From: Diphasiastrum complanatum
Taxonomy: Eukaryota > Streptophyta > Lycopodiopsida > Lycopodiales > Lycopodiaceae
NCBI GenBank assembly: GCA_029204225.1
Contig: CM055102.1
Coordinates: 71,501-135,500, forward strand
Length of the DNA stretch: 64,000 nucleotides
Direction: 5' to 3'
The notes below the pieces were generated by a model. That model had not been told where the DNA came from and made no database searches. It saw only the letters and a list, made by a program, of their open reading frames with translations. This document shows, one piece after another, positions 11,494 through 23,718 of the stretch; position 1 is the first letter of the stretch, and every line of letters starts with the position of its first letter. The translations under genes were made by a program, and so were the position numbers.

Positions 11494-13136
11494 GACGAAC
11501 CTCAAACATTCGAGGAAGCTGTTGATGGACCAGATAAAGATCGATGGATTCAAGCAATGGAGGACGAAGTGTCATCCATGTATAAGAACAATGTATGGAC
11601 ACTTGCACCTATTTTTGATGGAAGGAAACCAGTCAAATGCAAGTGGATCTACAAGATTAAAACAGGTCTTGATGGAGAGAACATCAGATACAAAGCAAGG
11701 TTGGTTGCTAAAGGAGTTTCACAGAAGTATGGAATTGACTACCCTGATACTTTCTTACTGGTAGTCAAACATACATCAATTCGCTTGTTATTTGCGTATG
11801 CAGTGGCTCGTGATTTGAAAATCCATATTGTGGATGAGAAGACTGCTTTCTTGAATGCAAAATTGGAAGAAGACTTATTCATGGATCAACCACTTGGTTA
11901 TGTAAACCAAGAATATCCAGAATACGGATGTCACATGAATAAAGACATTTATGGTCTGAAACAAGCAACTAGACAATGGTATAGAAAGAAAGACGAAGCA
12001 CTACGTTTCTTAGGCTTTGAACCTCTATTCGCTGAATCAAATGTCTATATCAAGCATGTCCAAAATGAAATAAACATTCTAGCTGTTTATGTTGATGACA
12101 CGTTTATCTTCTCAAGAAGAGATAAGTTAATTTCAGATGTCAAAAGAGACATTTCTGAAATATTTGAGATCACTGACCTAGGAGAAGCTAAAATCTATCT
12201 AGGCTTGCAGATCCAGAGAGACTTTGAAGGTGGTAAAATGTATCTTCACCAACAAAAGTACACTCAAAAGATCATTGAAGACTTCAACATGCTCGAATGC
12301 AAAGGTGTGCATACTCCCATGATACCTGAAATAATACTGAACAAGGCAGATTGTCCGCAGACTCTCGAAGAAGAGGAACGAATGGCCAAAACACCCTATC
12401 GTAGGCTGATTGGATCATTATCATATATAGCAGACAACACCAAACCTGATATAGCATTTGCAGTACACAGGCTGAGCCAATATAATATTCAGAACCCAGG
12501 ATCGTTGCATTGGAAGTTAGCAAAGAGAGTACTACAATATCTCCAGGAAACGAAAGACTATGGAATGTGTTATTCGAAGGAAACTGGATTTCATATCGAA
12601 TCTTATAGTGACGCAAGCTAGCATCCATGAAGGATGACAGCAAAAGTATTTTAGGAGGTTGTACTCTAGCATCTAGCGCAACCATACTCTGGATAAGCAA
12701 GAAGCAAACAGCAGTAGCTCAATCTTTCTGTGAAGCGGAATATGTAGCAACAGTCAAGATGACAAACGAGCTGATCTGGATCAAACAAATGTCAGAAGGA
12801 TTTGATGAGTCAATTTCTGAATCTTATGTCTTGTTAATGGATAACACTTCAACAATCTATCTTACGAAAGATCATGTATTTCACTCGAAAATGAAGCACA
12901 TAGCTTTCAAGTATCATGTAATTCGGGACTTATTCGAGAAGAAGATACTGAAGACAGTCTTCATACCCACAGAAGAAATGACAGCTGATATATTTACAAA
13001 GCCACTAAGTAAAGCTTTGTTCGAGAAGCAGCAAAAAAGATTGGGGTTAATCCAACTGCCCACTTTGAGAGGGAGCTGTAGAGCAAATGATCAGACAGAT
13101 CCTAACAAAATGCGCAGTTTACTTGACAAAGGATGA
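11494..13136 (+). pseudogene. Copia reverse transcriptase-RNase H, plus strand
   Basis: From 11494 the frame reads through the RT entry motif (DKDRWIQAMEDEVSSM), NVWTLAP, KWIYKIK, YKARLVAKGVSQ, the YGLKQA-type block and the catalytic YVDD (near 12090). It then reaches a stop at 12619-12621. RNase H continues in another frame from 12627 (SKSILGGCTLASSATILWIS, SFCEAEYVA, ADIFTKPL). A small deletion or shift at about 12610-12627 has therefore split SDAS from the following aspartate-rich region. Apart from this one lesion about 530 codons are well preserved, so this is the youngest-looking polymerase in the window. It has no integrase or gag in the same orientation. Confidence 0.85.
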
Positions 13137-13860
13137 GAAACAAACAAACGTGAACTCTAAACATTTCTATTCGTGACCAACTCGAAAGATTCGCGAAATC
13201 TATCTTGTCTATCTTGAAACCAACTCAAAGGATTCGCAAAAGATTCTAGAAACGGTTTCTTATTGAAGTTCAAAAGATTCTTGTCATGAAATATCTTGTT
13301 TCCTGTTCAAACCTCAGATGTCGCAAAACACGAAGCTGAGAAGAAGAGACAGACTGTCGCGAAATATTCGCGCACAAAATTTATTCGACCCTGGAAACAA
13401 AGCGTCTACCAGAATATTAACCGTTGTAAACGGTTATATATCTACTGTTACAGGATTAAAAGGCCAAAAGACCTGTAATTAAAAGGCCAAAAGATCTGTC
13501 TTGTAGCAATATAAATACATGTGCACTACTCGTTGTAACTAACTCTCAGACACTCAAACTGAAGAGGTTCTCAAACTCATTCAATCATAGACACAACAAC
13601 AAGATAAGACAACAAGAGATGTATATTGATTTAGATTCAGAGTTATAAAAATTCGTTTTTGATCAATAGTTTCTTATTGTCTAAAATTGTTTTAAGTTGT
13701 CTCTTAATTCCGCATATTATTTCCGCACGCAAATTCAATCAAAGCAAAAACTGTTCTATTAGTACATAGATCAGATATAAACCCGATTGAAGACACTGAT
13801 ATTGTTTATTCGAACATTAATTGTGTTCTCTGTAAAAAAATAATTACTATTTTTTCTACA
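13077..13860 (+). mobile_element. Copia 3' LTR (784 bp)
   Basis: A polypurine tract (TTTGAGAGGGAGC) directly precedes TGTAGAGCAAATG at 13077. The LTR ends at 13860 in TTTTTCTACA. TGTAGA and TCTACA are perfect 6-bp terminal inverted repeats. A TATA-like AATATAAATA near 13508 suits an LTR promoter. The matching 5' LTR was not found, so a target-site duplication cannot be checked. Confidence 0.8.
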
Positions 13861-13997
13861 ATAACGGCCTGTGAATACTAGTCTGTTGGCTATTCACTTT
13901 CGCTTCCTATGATCTATATTTCCTGAAATTCGCCATCCTCCAATGAGAAGATGCAAAAAGTCCTGGGTAGGGAATTTCCCCCCTTCCGAGGACTTTT

Positions 13998-14087
13998 TAC
14001 ACATATAGAAACATGTGCTTTGTAGTATGAGAGTACACATGTAGAAACATGTGCTTTGTAGTATGTATGTATGTATGTATGTATATG
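13998..14087. repeat. Tandem AGAAACATGTGCTTTGTAGTATG copies and (GTAT)n
   Basis: A block ending in ACATGTGCTTTGTAGTATG occurs at about 14007-14030 and again at 14045-14064. The second copy runs into a GTAT microsatellite at 14061-14087. This lies upstream of the phosphatase gene. Confidence 0.8.
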
Positions 14088-14096
14088 TATGGACAC

Positions 14097-14121
14097 GGTG
14101 GGGTGGGGTGGGGTGGGGTGG
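14097..14121 (+). promoter_or_regulatory. G-quadruplex-type GGGGT repeat
   Basis: Four GGGG runs separated by single T (14100-14118), flanked by GG on both sides, lie on the coding strand about 185 bp upstream of the phosphatase start codon. Such runs with one-base loops are among the most stable quadruplex formers known. Whether it is in the promoter or leader is not determined. Confidence 0.6.
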
Positions 14122-14303
14122 TACAAAGCACCTCCTTGGAATGTTCTCTCTCGATGCTCATGGCAAGGTGTCTCGTGACTTGCTTTTTGCTTTTCTCTTT
14201 TCTGTGCTTTCTGTGACAACTATTTTGCCCATTCATGTCCCTCATTAATCTGCAATGTGATTCTTGCATTTTGTAATACGATCTCCGCGCAAACAAGGCG
14301 ACG

Positions 14304-17300
14304 ATGGGGTCCAGTCATGGTAAGTGTTTGCTGCTGCTGCTTACACGGTTTAGATTCATGCATTTTATTGCGGAACTCTGTCGTGGAAGTTAATTTTGCT
14401 CTTTTGAAAATCAAGTCACAGAAGTCAGATTTTCGTTATGCAATTTCTTCTGATATGGGATGGAATGGAGGATGGGTTAGATATGGTAGTGATGAATATA
14501 GTGAATCGATTCGAGGTTCAGATGCGCAACACCTATTTCGTCTGAATCTGCGTACTGCTCTACGTCTTGTTGAAATGATGTGTGATCTGTTTTGTTCCGG
14601 TAAGAGAACTTACCTGACCTGTTTTTTGTTATTTTTTTGAGTCGTTTTCTGATTCTAGAAACTCTAGATGCCTACCTTGTCGTTGGGATCGAAGCTGCAA
14701 AACAAGCTGGTCAGGTGTGAATTTTACCCCTTCTGTTAATTGTGGCTCACATCTGCTGATTAAGTTTCTAAATGCTATAAGATTACATCAAGTATGATTA
14801 AGCGGTTTATATTTGAGGCTATAACTTCAGGATACCAGTCCAGGATATACGCTTATGCTTAGCAGCCTGTATGACGCATGTTATGTTTCGCTGATAGGTT
14901 ATCTTGAGCAACTTTTACAAGTCAAAAACGGTTGAGCACAAGGGGACGGTGAGTTTTCGAGGGCAGTTTTCTCATCTCAAAATTTGTTGTGCTAATTTTT
15001 CTCTGCAGACTGACATGGATGATGTTATAAACAATGTAGGTGGACCTGGTCACTGAGACTGATAAAGCATGTGAAGATTTAATATTTCAACATTTGCAGA
15101 AAACCTATCCTAAACACAAGGTACGTCTCTGTTTGCATATCATTGCACAACATGCCCAGCTCCAGTTAGAAATGTTAAATCAAAGGAGAGATGAGATTTG
15201 AATGTTATTACATATCTAACAACAGATATTTATACCTTGTAGTCGTTGTGGTGGAAAGGCCTTCAAGGACTTTCCTCAGGGAAAATTGCTATTTTGAAAA
15301 TTTTCAACTTATCCTTTTTGTACAAAGTTCTAATAGGTTATTTATAACAAAAGAGTACTTCATTGATTCAAATATAAAGAAAACTTTCTACGTTGGATAT
15401 GCTTTTTTTTTTGGCATAATCTAAGCCATTAATTTTGTTATGACACATCTCAAATTCTAAATCTTTCAATCTTTTAACTATTCTTTGGTTGAGCTTTATA
15501 GGAGTTTTTACAACCTATGTTTCTATGCTTCACGAGATCCTCTTGGCTATCCTCTCTTTGTTTTTCGTGATCTTAGTATGATGATTTGAGTTGCTATTTC
15601 TCCTCATCAAACTAAGTTACAAATTTTCCTAAACATTTCTTTGCAATGGGTGTCCATCTTGAATTGAACAATGATAAGCAGTTTATAGGAGAAGAGACAG
15701 CGGCAGTGCTAGGGACATCGGAGCTAACAGATGCTCCAACATGGATTGTTGATCCACTTGACGGGACCACCAATTTTGTACATAGGTAGTATATAACATC
15801 AGTGCAAGAGATGCTTGGTATTAGTACTGTAACAACTACTTCTAGCTGTGCCAGTATTGGTAAAAATGTGATCTATGGGGTTTTCTAATTTGAACATGTA
15901 CTTACTTTCTTAACTTAGCACAACCAACACAAGAGCATTACATCCTTGCATTTTGAGTTCATGTCCACCATCGAATAGAAGTGTGCTCTTAACTCTCTTT
16001 AGTTGTCCAAGAAAGTCTTTTTACTGAGTTCTTTTGTCCTAAGGAGTTTGTTTGTTCTGCATGTTCAAAGGTACCCTTTCGTGTGTGTATCAATTGGTCT
16101 TACTGTTGGAAAACTTCCAATGGTGGGAGTTGTTTACAATCCAATATTAAATGAGGTAAAAAGTCTTGTGATGCAGTTTTCGTATTGCAGTTGCTGGATG
16201 GTGTTCAAGCTCCAGAAGCTTGCTTTTCCTCCTTGATTGCTTGGTTTTGTTTTTTCTTTGCTCAAGATCATAGGAGCTGATATCCACTAATTTATCTACA
16301 TGCAGCTTTTCACAACTATCAAAGGAAGGGGGGCTTATTTAAATGGAGAGCGTATAACTGGTAAGTTCAACCATTGCTGATTGTTTACTTGAGTATAGTT
16401 ACAAAGCTAAACATCACATGAAAAACAAATAATAAAGAGGAGAATGCAAATGAGTGATAAATCATTGGAGAACTATCATAAGCAGTGAGATGCAGCAGAA
16501 GCTAGAAAGCAGAATTTGAAGTGTTTGCCAGGGTATCTTCACAACAGTCTGGTGAGAATAGGTTGAATAAGCTGATCTAAGTAAGCTAGTTAGTCCTAGC
16601 TAAGGGCGACTCTACAATCAAATCAACTACCAATAATGAGGCCCACATGCATGTGTATACTATAGAATGCTGTATGTCTGAGATTCAGGTCGGGGGTCCT
16701 AATTATGACCATTTCACTTTCAAATGACTAATAAATCTCAAACTATAAATGATCAACTCAGGGCCTCAATGTATATCCTCCAATTGGGAAATAATTAACA
16801 AATTTGGACTCATCTTCCATATAGATCTCTGTGATATTTGACCTGTCAGAATAGGTAGAACTGCTATCACAATAAGCGCTGGCCTTTTCTTATTCTTTCT
16901 TAATTTTCAAATGGTAGGTTAGATTTATTCATGCTCTTCAGGTTTGCCAATGTGAAGATAATAATTAAACTTTCCTTTGTACTGATATGCAGTTTCTCAA
17001 CAAGACCAGATAGTGAAGGCTTTGCTCGCAACAGAAGTAAACTTTAAGACCTTTCTTAATATATCAAACACTATGGGAATTATTGGGAGGTTCTCTTTGT
17101 TGGATATACTACACTTAAACTGACACAAGTAAAAGTGATTCTAAAGTTTTACTGAAATGCATGTTCTGTGCTATCAGTCAGTCTGACCCAGTTTTCTTTT
17201 TTCTCACCTGGTGCAGATTGGCACAAAACGAGATAAAAAAACTGTTGATGCAACAACAAATAGACTGAACCATTTGCTTTTTAAGGTTAATTTTCAAATT

Positions 17301-18704
17301 TAACTCCTGTTTCTGTATAACGCTCTTTGAATTTTGTCTTGATGTAGGTCATTTTGACATGTTGATCTGCTTATGACGTAGGTGCGCTCTTTACGATTGA
17401 GTGGTTCATGTGCATTGAATCTCTGTGGAGTAGCCTGTGGAAGGCTGGACCTTTTCTACGAGCTTGGATTTGGAGGTCCTTGGTAAGTTGAAAGGACTTA
17501 GTTCCTATTTTGATCTCGTCTAGTTCAAGTGATTAGACCAACATATGTTTTTGAATGGTATAGTGAAGGTCTGATCTTGGCTGGTGCTGTTGGGCTAGGG
17601 ATATTGCTGCTGGGGTTCTCATGGTACAGGAAGCAGGGGGTTCTGTTTTTGATCCGTATGTATCCTAGCTACTTTGCTGTCTTCTATCAGTTGTCAATTT
17701 GCATATCTCATTCATCGAAAAGCAAGCTATTTTTCATCTGAGAACAAACAATTTTCCACTAGGTTATAAGGTGCACATCTTCCAACAAAAATAAGCATGT
17801 GTTTGAGACTCAGTAGCATGTCAATAAGCTCGAGTGAATAGCAAACCTGACAGGAGTGCATTGCTTGATCTGTAGTTTTAAGTATGTTTTAGAAGTCATA
17901 TACCTGACTGCTGCAGGCATCCAAGTGGCTACTACTACACAGAATATTGCTTAGTTTTCATTGGTCAGACAGGTTATGATACTTTGACAAGATTATATTG
18001 CCAGGCTTTTGAATGTTGCAATTCTTAGAATTCATGTCCATTTCTGAAAGACCCACCATCGTACTGGCCTGAGTTCACTTCTGCAACACAATCACCTACA
18101 TGGTCTTTGATGATTAAGCTATTGTGACTCCAGCATGCACAAAGTATAGTTCTTACTTCCTCCATAACTTAAACAGGGATAAAAAGTGAACAAATTTGCT
18201 ACATTGTCCTTAGCTTCTACTGTGTCTGTTGTGCATTATGCAAGTTGCATTTATTTATTGTCTCTTGTATGCTGGCATTTGTGTGGCGAAAGTTGAACCC
18301 CTGACCTCAAGGCGAGCAGAGAAAATCTCAACCAACTCACCACCTACTGGAAGACAATTTGCATTGGTTTTGAAGGACAATGTCATTGTAGGGACACTAA
18401 GTAATGCAGCAATCTTGGGATTTAAAAGATTTGATTTTTGCAAGAATTCAGGCTGAATTCATTGTTCTTTGGTACTTCAATGTCGATGTATGTGATCTTA
18501 TTGCATTCGTGAGTGACCTGTTTGGACTTGTTAATGCTTTCTAGTAGACTGGCTGCTTCTTTACTTGTTTCCATGCATCAGCTTACTTCTTGTGACTGAT
18601 GCAGATCTGGAGAGCATTTTGACCTTATGTCTCAGCGTATTGCAGCATCCAATGCCTTCTTGAAACAGGATTTGGTGGATGCACTGAGAACCGCAGATGC
18701 GTAA
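14304..18704 (+). CDS. VTC4: Inositol-phosphate / L-galactose-1-phosphate phosphatase (VTC4-like), 12 exons
   Basis: Exons: 14304-14319, 14659-14714, 14898-14948, 15040-15120, 15682-15785, 16071-16155, 16306-16360, 16993-17036, 17217-17285, 17382-17482, 17599-17655, 18605-18704. All introns are GT-AG, phases agree, and the product is 272 residues, close to the usual length of the family. Motifs: [14 protein letters not shown] (residues 37-50), GEE (E72, E73), [13 protein letters not shown] (metal ligands D92 and D95), [18 protein letters not shown], and GGPWDIAAG (D222). These are the metal-binding and catalytic residues of Mg-dependent inositol monophosphatases. In plants this clade dephosphorylates L-galactose-1-phosphate (ascorbate synthesis) and myo-inositol-phosphate. 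Exon 1 codes only MGSSH plus one base, so the start rests on splice phase and alignment to the family. There is no transit peptide, so it is probably cytosolic. The gene is intact. Confidence 0.93.
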
Positions 18705-19700
18705 CTTTGGAAATTTTTCCAGAAAATCGAACCTCTCCGTTTTCTTCCATGAGGCCCTTCGCTCAGTTAACAAATTTCATCAGATATTCCAAGTTTTTAA
18801 CGATTTAATGGAGCACTTCAGTTGCTGCTCTCCCTCATATTGTTTGTACCTCTTTAATTAATGATTTTTCTGTTGAACTCACTAGATTAAGCAAGGCACC
18901 ATGTACTATGCAGTGTGCCAACTTATAAAACCAACTTGCACTCCGCCATTCCAGGAGGCTCAATTGCACAATAGTTTATGGTACAAGTGGTGCAGGTTTT
19001 CATCTGTAATGCAACTTAAAAGAGATGCTTTGTTACTGGCAAGGCGAGTATAGTGTTATTTGGAAAGGTACTTTCCCATTGATACACATCTTTTTGTTTT
19101 TATGCAATCTGGAAATTCGGCTCAGCACCTTTTATAATGTAGAAATTGGAAACTCTTTTGAGAGTCTTTTTCTTCTTGGCACCTCACTAGTTTTACAATG
19201 AAATTGCACTACAAAATTCTTATTGTTCTAGCATAAATAAAAGAGAAATTTCTTTAGGCATGTAAGAGACTAGTGTAATATTTTCAAAGTGTACAAAAAT
19301 ACAACCTCAAAGAGTGCCCTCATCAAAACTTCAAGAGTGCCTTCATCATATCACAAGGAGGGCTTCACATATGAAGTTGAAATAACTTTGGTATTGGACA
19401 GGATGTTTACCATGATGGAGAGCTTAAACATCCCCCCTAAAACTGGCAACATGTAGTGCAAGGGACTCAAACATGATAGTAAAAGGTGTGATGCAATTGT
19501 AAAACAACTAAAACTTGGAGACTAGAATTGAAAAAATAAGCAGTGGAGATTGAAAATGGCCCCAAGTATTGAGACATGGGGTTGTCATAAAAAAAAATGA
19601 TCTACCTTGTGGATATGGGAATGAGGTAGTTTGTCTGCCATATGGCAAAACACCAATGAGCTTAAGGAATACATGTCGATATCTTCCATTAGCATCATAT
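18705..19700. other. 3' flank of the phosphatase gene, no gene seen
   Basis: Probable 3' UTR and spacer. AATAAA-like sequences occur (for example near 19236) but none can be assigned. Only short unsupported frames are present. Confidence 0.5.
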
Positions 19701-20088
19701 TTGTAGAGATCAATGAAAGAGGCTAGTGGTCGAACATTGATTGTGTAGCTCTATTTGAATATGGTGTGTAATCAAATAGCAAATAATTAGCAAGCAAATC
19801 AACATTTCCAAAGCAAATTGATCACTTGGTTTGTAACAAAGTAGACCCGGTCTTACCATTGTAGGCAAAAGCGTTGAATTTGCAACAAGAAATTTTTTGC
19901 GAGTAGAATATTGTCTCCTAGATGACATATTTTGACCTAAGGTCATGAACTACAAGGCTCATAGCATTGATGGTCTTGTGGGACACCTAAGAGGCCTTGT
20001 GTTGGGGGGCTGCAATGGAGGATCGTAATTACGGATGGGTTATGAGACAAACGATAGAATGGAATAGTGAGCATTTCAAAAAGCTCAC

Positions 20089-20450
20089 ATCTGGCCTTAC
20101 CGTGGTCGTTGATTAGAAGTTGGAAGGTCTGCAGATTGGACCCACCCACGCATATCCTAGAAGAGAGTCCACATTGGCAACCACACGAGGAACGAATGTC
20201 CACAGCTATGACAAATGTTGGAGCGGTTTGCACGATATTATCATGTCTACAATATGCACAACCATGATCATCTGGCCTTACCTTGGTCGTTGATTAGAAG
20301 TTGGAAGGTCTGCAGATTGGACCCACCCACACATATCCTAGAAGAGAGTCCACATTGGCAACCACACGAGGAACGAATGTCCACAGCTACGACAAATGTT
20401 GGAGCAGTTTGCACGATATTGTCATATCTACAATATGAACAACCATGATA
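20089..20450. repeat. 181-bp tandem duplication
   Basis: The stretch starting ATCTGGCCTTACCGTGGTCG at 20089 recurs at 20270 with only a few substitutions. Each unit is 181 bp and ends in a variant of ACAACCATGAT. Both units contain the same open frames on both strands, so the frames at 20067-20453 are duplicated noise rather than genes. Confidence 0.9.
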
Positions 20451-20548
20451 CAAACGACTATTGATATAACCTGAGGAACCAAGCTACACGCCCAACAGTA
20501 AATCTTGTCCCATTGGCACAACAACAAGGTGCCTTCCCCAACCGCCAC

Positions 20549-20745
20549 CTAGATTGGTGCTACCTCCCATTCCTGCTAGAACCCAAGGATTAGTAGTATA
20601 AAACTCACAACCAGCTACTCAGCAGTTGAACATGGTCGAAGTGATTGACGAGCCCTACTACCCCCCCTCCCCCCCCCTAGATTGGCGCTACCTCCCATTC
20701 CTGCTAGGACCCAAGGATTAGGAGTATAAAACTCACAACCAGCTA
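20549..20745. repeat. Partial 129-bp-period duplication with C-run
   Basis: CTAGATTGG(T/C)GCTACC and the following roughly 70 bp (including ATAAAACTCACAACCAGCTA) occur at 20549 and again at 20678. The second copy is preceded by the cytosine run CCCCCCCTCCCCCCCCC (20663-20679). No coding function is seen. Confidence 0.8.
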
Positions 20746-20890
20746 CTACAACATATGTCTCAAGCCGTCATGCACCTTCAAGAGGCGCTCCAGAACAATG
20801 AAAATAAAGCCAAACTTGGAACGAATCATGATTGCAAATTGTATTAGCTTCAACAAATCAATCATCTAGTAGTTAGTATTTGCTAGTAAG

Positions 20891-21334
20891 CTATGTACTA
20901 ACTTCTAAGAATCTAAGTGATGAATCAAACTTGATGAATAGAAAAGTAGACCTGTGGTGGGGGGGGGCCCTCAAAATATTGAGGCTATAATATTTCATGA
21001 ATATGCTCAGGACCCTCGGTCTCTTGGTGACAAACCTCACCAAGAACTGGCCTATGTCTAGTACCTCTACAATCCATGGCAACTTTGCTATATCCTCAAA
21101 CAAGAGGTCTAAGCAATGTGTAGCATAGGGTGACCAAAAGATCCAAGAGTACTTTTCATTTACGAGCTTCCCCATGGCAACACAATTTGTTGCATTGTCG
21201 GTGACGACCTGCAAAGCACAACAATCATAAAGATTCGATGTAACATCCAACATTGGACATCCATCGTCCATGATCCAAGAAGCAACATTGAACAAGTAAT
21301 AAATAATGTGAAAGATTTCAACTAGTTTAGTCAA
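20891..21334 (-). pseudogene. hAT transposase fragment (DUF659 region)
   Basis: The minus-strand frame of 147 residues contains LQVVTDNATNCVAMGKL, then FWSPYATHCLDLLFEDIAKL and a following RPRVLSIFMKYYS segment. This is the DUF659 part of plant hAT transposases, which holds one of the catalytic aspartates (VTDN). The N-terminal BED zinc finger and the C-terminal dimerisation domain are not visible, so it is a fragment of a cut-and-paste transposase. It lies 1.5 kb from a hAT-like non-autonomous element (22882-23718), but no shared termini can be shown. Confidence 0.75.
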
Positions 21335-21379
21335 GATTGGTCATAGTCTGATAAATCGCCAAATACACAATTGAGGCCA

Positions 21380-21980
21380 ATTTTCATATTAGACTTAGAG
21401 TTTGACTTTTCTAAGTTATATTAGTCTAAAAGCATTTGAATAAACGCTTTTGGAAAGTGTGGGAAACTATAGAACACGAGTTTTTGGTAGATTCAATTTG
21501 AGTAGTAGAGACATTGAATCAGCTAGTCACAATAGTAGTAGGATTTTTCATCATGGAGGGAAACCAAAGTTTGAAGTTAGGTTTGGACATGCTATAAAAG
21601 AATGTAACTCATGGAAAGGGAAGACATTCTCTCTCTCTTATCTCATTTCATGCATATAGATGGTTATCTTGGGTTCATTTATCCATTGGTGCACTATATT
21701 GGTGATCTTGCAATCTTGTGTGCAGAATGATTATGTTATGTTATTTTCGGATCCACACGTGTGAAATACAGTAGCTTACTATATTTTTATGGACATCAAC
21801 TTCATCATATCATATGTTTGATGTTTGATCAGGTTCTTAGTGAGTTTGCATCTCTTTCATTAAGTAGATGTTGATTTTTTCACATTGGCAAGATTGGTAG
21901 AGGTGATCTATTTCTAACCAAAGATCAGGTTATGGATTTGGATCTTGATTGATCCCAAATTCTTCGCATGGTATCAGAGC
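21380..21980 (+). mobile_element. Copia 5' LTR with primer-binding site
   Basis: The LTR runs from about 21380 (TTTCATATTAGACTTAGAG) to 21968 (TTCGCA). It is followed at once by TGGTATCAGAGC (21969-21980), the canonical copia primer-binding site. A second copy of the same LTR stands alone at 51581-52166, which defines both ends. A gag remnant follows. Confidence 0.8.
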
Positions 21981-22320
21981 TTCTGTTGCAGGTTATGAAA
22001 GGATCAGTCACATCTACCAAGGATTTGGAGGAGATATCAATGCTAGATTGACTTCTACCCAAAAATTGAGTTTCTTGCATATGTAGTCAATTGGATCTTT
22101 TGTAGATCAAAACTCATTTTAGGTCAATGAACTTGAGGAATTCTGATTTCACACCATACTTACTGGAAAAAGCCGATTTTTTATGCATTAGGAATGTCTC
22201 ACTTGAGGCTACAAGATTCTATTTTTAACAATTGTATGTAGAATTTGAAAAATTCAATTTTTTGTGATTTTGTCAAATCCTAATTTTGATTGGATCTCTA
22301 TTTTGTGAGGTTACTGAACT

Positions 22321-22790
22321 TCAGATTTGGAGGAGAGGCCAGCAACACAACAAGAACAAATGAGGTATGACAAGAGGGCCAAAAGAGCTCTACACATGAT
22401 CAAGATGAATTTTACCAATGAACTTCTCAAGGAAGTTGGTAAGAGTACTTCATCAAAGGATGCTTGGGATTTATTAAAAAAGCTTTATGAATTCAAGTAT
22501 ACTTCTAGAGTGTTGACAAGAGGTGGATCTTCATCAACATCTCAAGTTGGAGAGGAGGTATGTTCATCAAGGGCAAATTCAAGGGCAAAAGTCTAAAGGG
22601 AAAGATCAAGGGGAGGCTTCTTCAAATGGATAAAGGAAAGATAGGTCAATGCTCAAGTGCTTCTATTGTGGCATCAAATGACACTTTGCAAGTGAGAGCT
22701 ACAAGAAGAAGAGAGATCAAGGAGACAACAAGGTATTCTTATTCATGATGAATATGGTTTGGATGTTCAAAATTCACATTAGAGAAAGAG
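22321..22790 (+). pseudogene. Copia gag remnant
   Basis: The frame from 22327 reads YDKRAKRALHMIKMNFTNEL then STSSKDAWDLLKKLYEFKY, the UBN2-type copia Gag. After a deletion, a lysine/glycine-rich linker and a broken knuckle (CFYCGIK, stop, HFASES) follow at about 22650-22700. The element ends soon after and no pol is present, so it is truncated close to the hAT-like insertion. Confidence 0.65.
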
Positions 22791-22881
22791 GGCCCTATAA
22801 GAAATGCCATGTAGGAGAGAGAAAATAACTATAAAGTAATTATAATATCATTTTCTAACTTCTTTACGCATCTACCCGCAC

Positions 22882-23718
22882 CAATGTTGCAGCGCAATTC
22901 CCGAATCGCGATTCAGAATCGCGATTCCGATTCGCAATTCGGGATTTTCCCAGAATCGTGTAGAATCGATTTTTTTTTTTTTTTTGAAATTTTTTTAGGC
23001 AATATGGGTATCAGATGAAAGCTCTGATCGAGGGGATTATGATTGTGTAGTTTGTCGACTGTTTCGGGTGCGAAACACCAAAAAGTGTGTTTTCACTCGG
23101 GGAGTTGGAAGGCCAAATCATAAAGAGGCCTTACCGTCGGGGTCGGGGTCTACCGGCAGCCCCCGGACCCCGCCGTTGGGGGGCGTTGCCCCCCAAACCC
23201 CCCACCAGGGGGCTACCGCCCCCCGAACCCCCCATTTCCCGGGGGGCTAATGTCTCCCGAACCCCTAGAGCTTCTTGCTATATAGACATTGTAGATAAAA
23301 ATGCCACCGCCCCCCCTGTAGATAAAAATGGGGTCCAAATGCGCGCCGAGAAGGGCCCAATATTTATGCCCCCAACTGTATGTACATTGCACTCACATCT
23401 CCAGTGAACCAATTGTAAAAGTGATCATCATCCATACAGTTGATAGTCCAAACTGTAGCGTTAACATTTACTGAAAACCAGAGCAAATGACAACCGGATA
23501 GCTACTGAAAATAAGATTTGTTTGTGCCTCATCTACTGCACTTATGAGAGGCAAAACGCTGGTTTGACCATTGATCCCCTAAAAGAATTTCAGCAATAAG
23601 CTATTTTTTCAAATTTTTTTTTTTTTTTTTTTTTGCGATTCTGGGTCGCGAATCGCGATTCGCAGAATCACGACCCGCGAATCGCAGACCCAGCGAATCG
23701 AGATTCGCTGCAACTATG
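22882..23718. mobile_element. 837-bp hAT-like non-autonomous transposon
   Basis: The element begins CAATGTTGCAGCG and ends CGCTGCAACTATG. The reverse complement of the end is CATAGTTGCAGCG, so the 13-bp termini match at 11 positions. It is flanked by a perfect 8-bp direct repeat, ACCCGCAC (22874-22881 and 23719-23726), the size typical of hAT insertions. Both subterminal regions are packed with GATTCGC/GCGAATC motifs, including the palindrome GAATCGCGATTC-type core, each with an adjoining T tract. The core (23130-23340) is very C-rich with repeated CCCCCxAACCCCCC motifs. There is no transposase, so it would need one in trans. Confidence 0.75.

Noticed and set aside
19710-20453. Several 60-96 codon frames on both strands
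   Set aside because: They repeat with the 181-bp duplication on both strands and have no protein motif.
23068-23407. Proline/glycine-rich frames
   Set aside because: They arise from the C-rich core of the hAT-like element and change frame with it.
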